This document shows, piece after piece, positions 4,494 to 5,883 of a DNA stretch of 5,883 nt (position 1 is the first letter of the stretch; the number at the start of each line of letters is the position of its first letter). Made by a program: the position numbers and the translations under genes. A model generated the notes under the pieces. That model had not been told where the DNA came from. It searched no databases and saw only the letters and a list, made by a program, of their open reading frames with translations. This DNA is from Nitrospiraceae bacterium (GTDB lineage Bacteria > Nitrospirota > Thermodesulfovibrionia > Thermodesulfovibrionales > UBA9159), in contig DMNE01000166.1 in the NCBI GenBank assembly GCA_003453735.1, positions 961 through 6,843 on the forward strand. The letters run 5' to 3'.

Positions 4494-5883
4494 ATGAGTC
4501 TGAACAAAACATCTATTACCTTCGCGGGATCCCGGTTTCCGAGACTCCTCCCCCCGGCAAGGATCCTGCTCCCTGGACAAAAACTGAGATCATAGGCACG
4601 CGTCTCCCCCGGGTGGACGCCTATGAGCGTGTCAGCGGAACCGCTCTTTATCCATTCGATATCCATCTTCCCCGCATGCTTTATGCAGCGATCCTCCGCT
4701 GTCCTCATCCGCACGCAGTGGTAAAGAGAGTCGACACTACAGTCGCAGAAGAGATGCCGGGCGTGCGCGCTGTGATCAGCGGAATTACATCTGACACCGA
4801 TTTCGAATGGTCTTATTCAAAGGAGATAAAGGCAAAGCTATTCGACCCCAAGTGCAGGTTCGAAGGGGAAGAGGTTGCTGCAGTAGCGGCCGAAACGGTC
4901 TATCAGGCATGGGATGCCGTGAGGGCGATTACTGTGGAGTATCAAGTCCTCCCCTTCATCGCTGACGAGTCGAAGTCTCTCGATGTTTCTTCTCCTCTGC
5001 TCCATCCTGGCGGAAACACGGCGAAGGCAGATCGCTACTCCCGGGGGGACGTGGTGCGCGGCTTTGCCGAGGCCGACGTCGTTATCGACGAGACCTACCG
5101 AACCGAATGCGAGCTCCATACACCAATTGAGCTTCACGGATGTGTAGCGAGTTGGGAAGGCGACCGCCTCACGATCTGGGAATCCACGCAGGGCGTATAC
5201 GCTGTCCAGTCTCGCATCGCCGAGATACTGGGGCTTCCCCTCTCCAAGATTCGCGTCATAGGGCATTACATGGGGGGAGGGTTCGGCAGCAAGCTCCAGC
5301 CTGGAAAGTACACAGTCATCGCTGTGATCCTCGCAAAGAAGATCGGCCGTCCGGTCAGGCTCTTTCTCACTAGAGAAGAGACGCTCCTTGCTGTTGGAAA
5401 TCGCCCTCCTGCAATAATGCGGCTCAAGGCAGGAGTGAAGAAAGATGGTGCGCTCACCGCGCTCGAATTCTCCTGCATCGCAACCGGCGGTGCCTATCCA
5501 GCCGGCGGAACGAGCCTTGTTGACTGGCTTGTCAAAGACCTTTACCTCTGCCCTAATGTAAAGACAGAGACGAAAGACGTCTATATAAACGCCGGCCCGG
5601 CGCGGCCGTTCCGCGCTCCCGGTCATCCCCAGGGGTCATGGGCTCTTGAGCAGATGATGGACGCCCTTGCCGAAAAAATTGGGATGGATCCGGTTGATCT
5701 TAGATTGAAGAACATTCCGTCCTATAGCCAGGGACGTGAAGGAAATCCGCCTTATACGACGACAGGACTCCAGGGATGTCTCATTGAAGGAGCAAAGGCC
5801 TTCGGATGGGAGGAAGCGAGGAAGCGGAGTCGTGAGTCGAAAGGGAGCGGTCACGTAAGGAGAGGAGTCGGTATGGCAAGCGG
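4490..5883 (+). CDS. Molybdopterin-binding large subunit of a xanthine dehydrogenase/aldehyde oxidoreductase-family enzyme, partial
   Basis: The start is GTG at 4490, in a GTGA overlap with the upstream stop and preceded by GGAGGT at ideal spacing, so the two genes are translationally coupled. About 464 residues are visible and the C-terminal part is outside the window. Residues 36-155 form the a/b-hammerhead domain (RVDAYERVSGTALYPFDIHL). The molybdopterin domain follows: ELHTPIELHG with E214, STQGVYAVQ, the glycine-rich MGGGFGSK (261-268), and the FRAPGHPQG loop with R375. The catalytic base glutamate near the C-terminus is not visible. It has no signal peptide and is probably exported in complex with the Tat subunit. 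It hydroxylates or oxidises an aldehyde or N-heterocycle, but the substrate cannot be named. The arrangement resembles YagT/YagR, but no FAD subunit lies between them; it may be downstream or absent. Confidence 0.93.
   Translation, partial: MNESEQNIYYLRGIPVSETPPPGKDPAPWTKTEIIGTRLPRVDAYERVSGTALYPFDIHLPRMLYAAILRCPHPHAVVKRVDTTVAEEMPGVRAVISGITSDTDFEWSYSKEIKAKLFDPKCRFEGEEVAAVAAETVYQAWDAVRAITVEYQVLPFIADESKSLDVSSPLLHPGGNTAKADRYSRGDVVRGFAEADVVIDETYRTECELHTPIELHGCVASWEGDRLTIWESTQGVYAVQSRIAEILGLPLSKIRVIGHYMGGGFGSKLQPGKYTVIAVILAKKIGRPVRLFLTREETLLAVGNRPPAIMRLKAGVKKDGALTALEFSCIATGGAYPAGGTSLVDWLVKDLYLCPNVKTETKDVYINAGPARPFRAPGHPQGSWALEQMMDALAEKIGMDPVDLRLKNIPSYSQGREGNPPYTTTGLQGCLIEGAKAFGWEEARKRSRESKGSGHVRRGVGMAS

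Noticed and set aside
4838..5626. 262-codon open frame on the minus strand
   Set aside because: It lies fully antisense to the large hydroxylase subunit, has no recognisable domain and is explained by the GC-rich codon use of the real gene.

Overview
This is an accessory-looking stretch of a bacterial chromosome. It has a few real genes, long gene-poor gaps and decayed insertion-sequence fragments. A c-di-GMP-type (GEMM-like) riboswitch, a solo periplasmic FecR-domain protein, a chemoreceptor and a Tat-exported molybdenum hydroxylase occur together. That mix would suit a metabolically versatile Gram-negative anaerobe, for example Desulfobacterota (former Deltaproteobacteria) or Nitrospirota. 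The lineage is inferred from gene content only and is low confidence.

Layout. At the left edge, on the minus strand, lies the N-terminus of a membrane sensor, most likely a methyl-accepting chemotaxis protein, with a strong hairpin in its leader. Positions 218-782 hold no convincing gene but include a GC-rich, foldable island (about 366-486). Positions 783-1199 (minus) encode a small antibiotic-biosynthesis-monooxygenase (ABM) fold protein with its own candidate -10 element. Positions 1200-2173 are AT-rich and gene-poor, ending in a potential three-way-junction structure just downstream of the next gene. Positions 2174-2905 (minus) encode an exported FecR-domain protein. Its 5' leader (2906-3045) carries a GEMM-like riboswitch, and a good sigma70-type promoter is placed so that transcription would start at the riboswitch P1 helix.

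Positions 3121-3402 and 3403-3654 are insertion-sequence debris: a truncated TnpB/OrfB (IS200/IS605 or IS1341-like) on the plus strand, then a possible C-terminal piece of an ISL3-like transposase on the minus strand. From 3861 to the right edge, on the plus strand, is a translationally coupled operon: a Tat-signal [2Fe-2S] subunit followed by the molybdopterin-binding large subunit of a xanthine dehydrogenase/aldehyde oxidoreductase-family enzyme, cut by the window end.

How the parts work together. The [2Fe-2S] and molybdenum subunits should form one enzyme, probably exported folded by Tat with the large subunit riding on the small one. An FAD subunit, if present, is not between them. The FecR-like gene is probably an individually regulated envelope or matrix-related gene under cyclic-dinucleotide control. 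Nothing links it functionally to the hydroxylase. The most interesting item is the riboswitch-FecR unit, because the aptamer keeps the GEMM core nucleotides while its P2 loop departs from the usual GNRA tetraloop.
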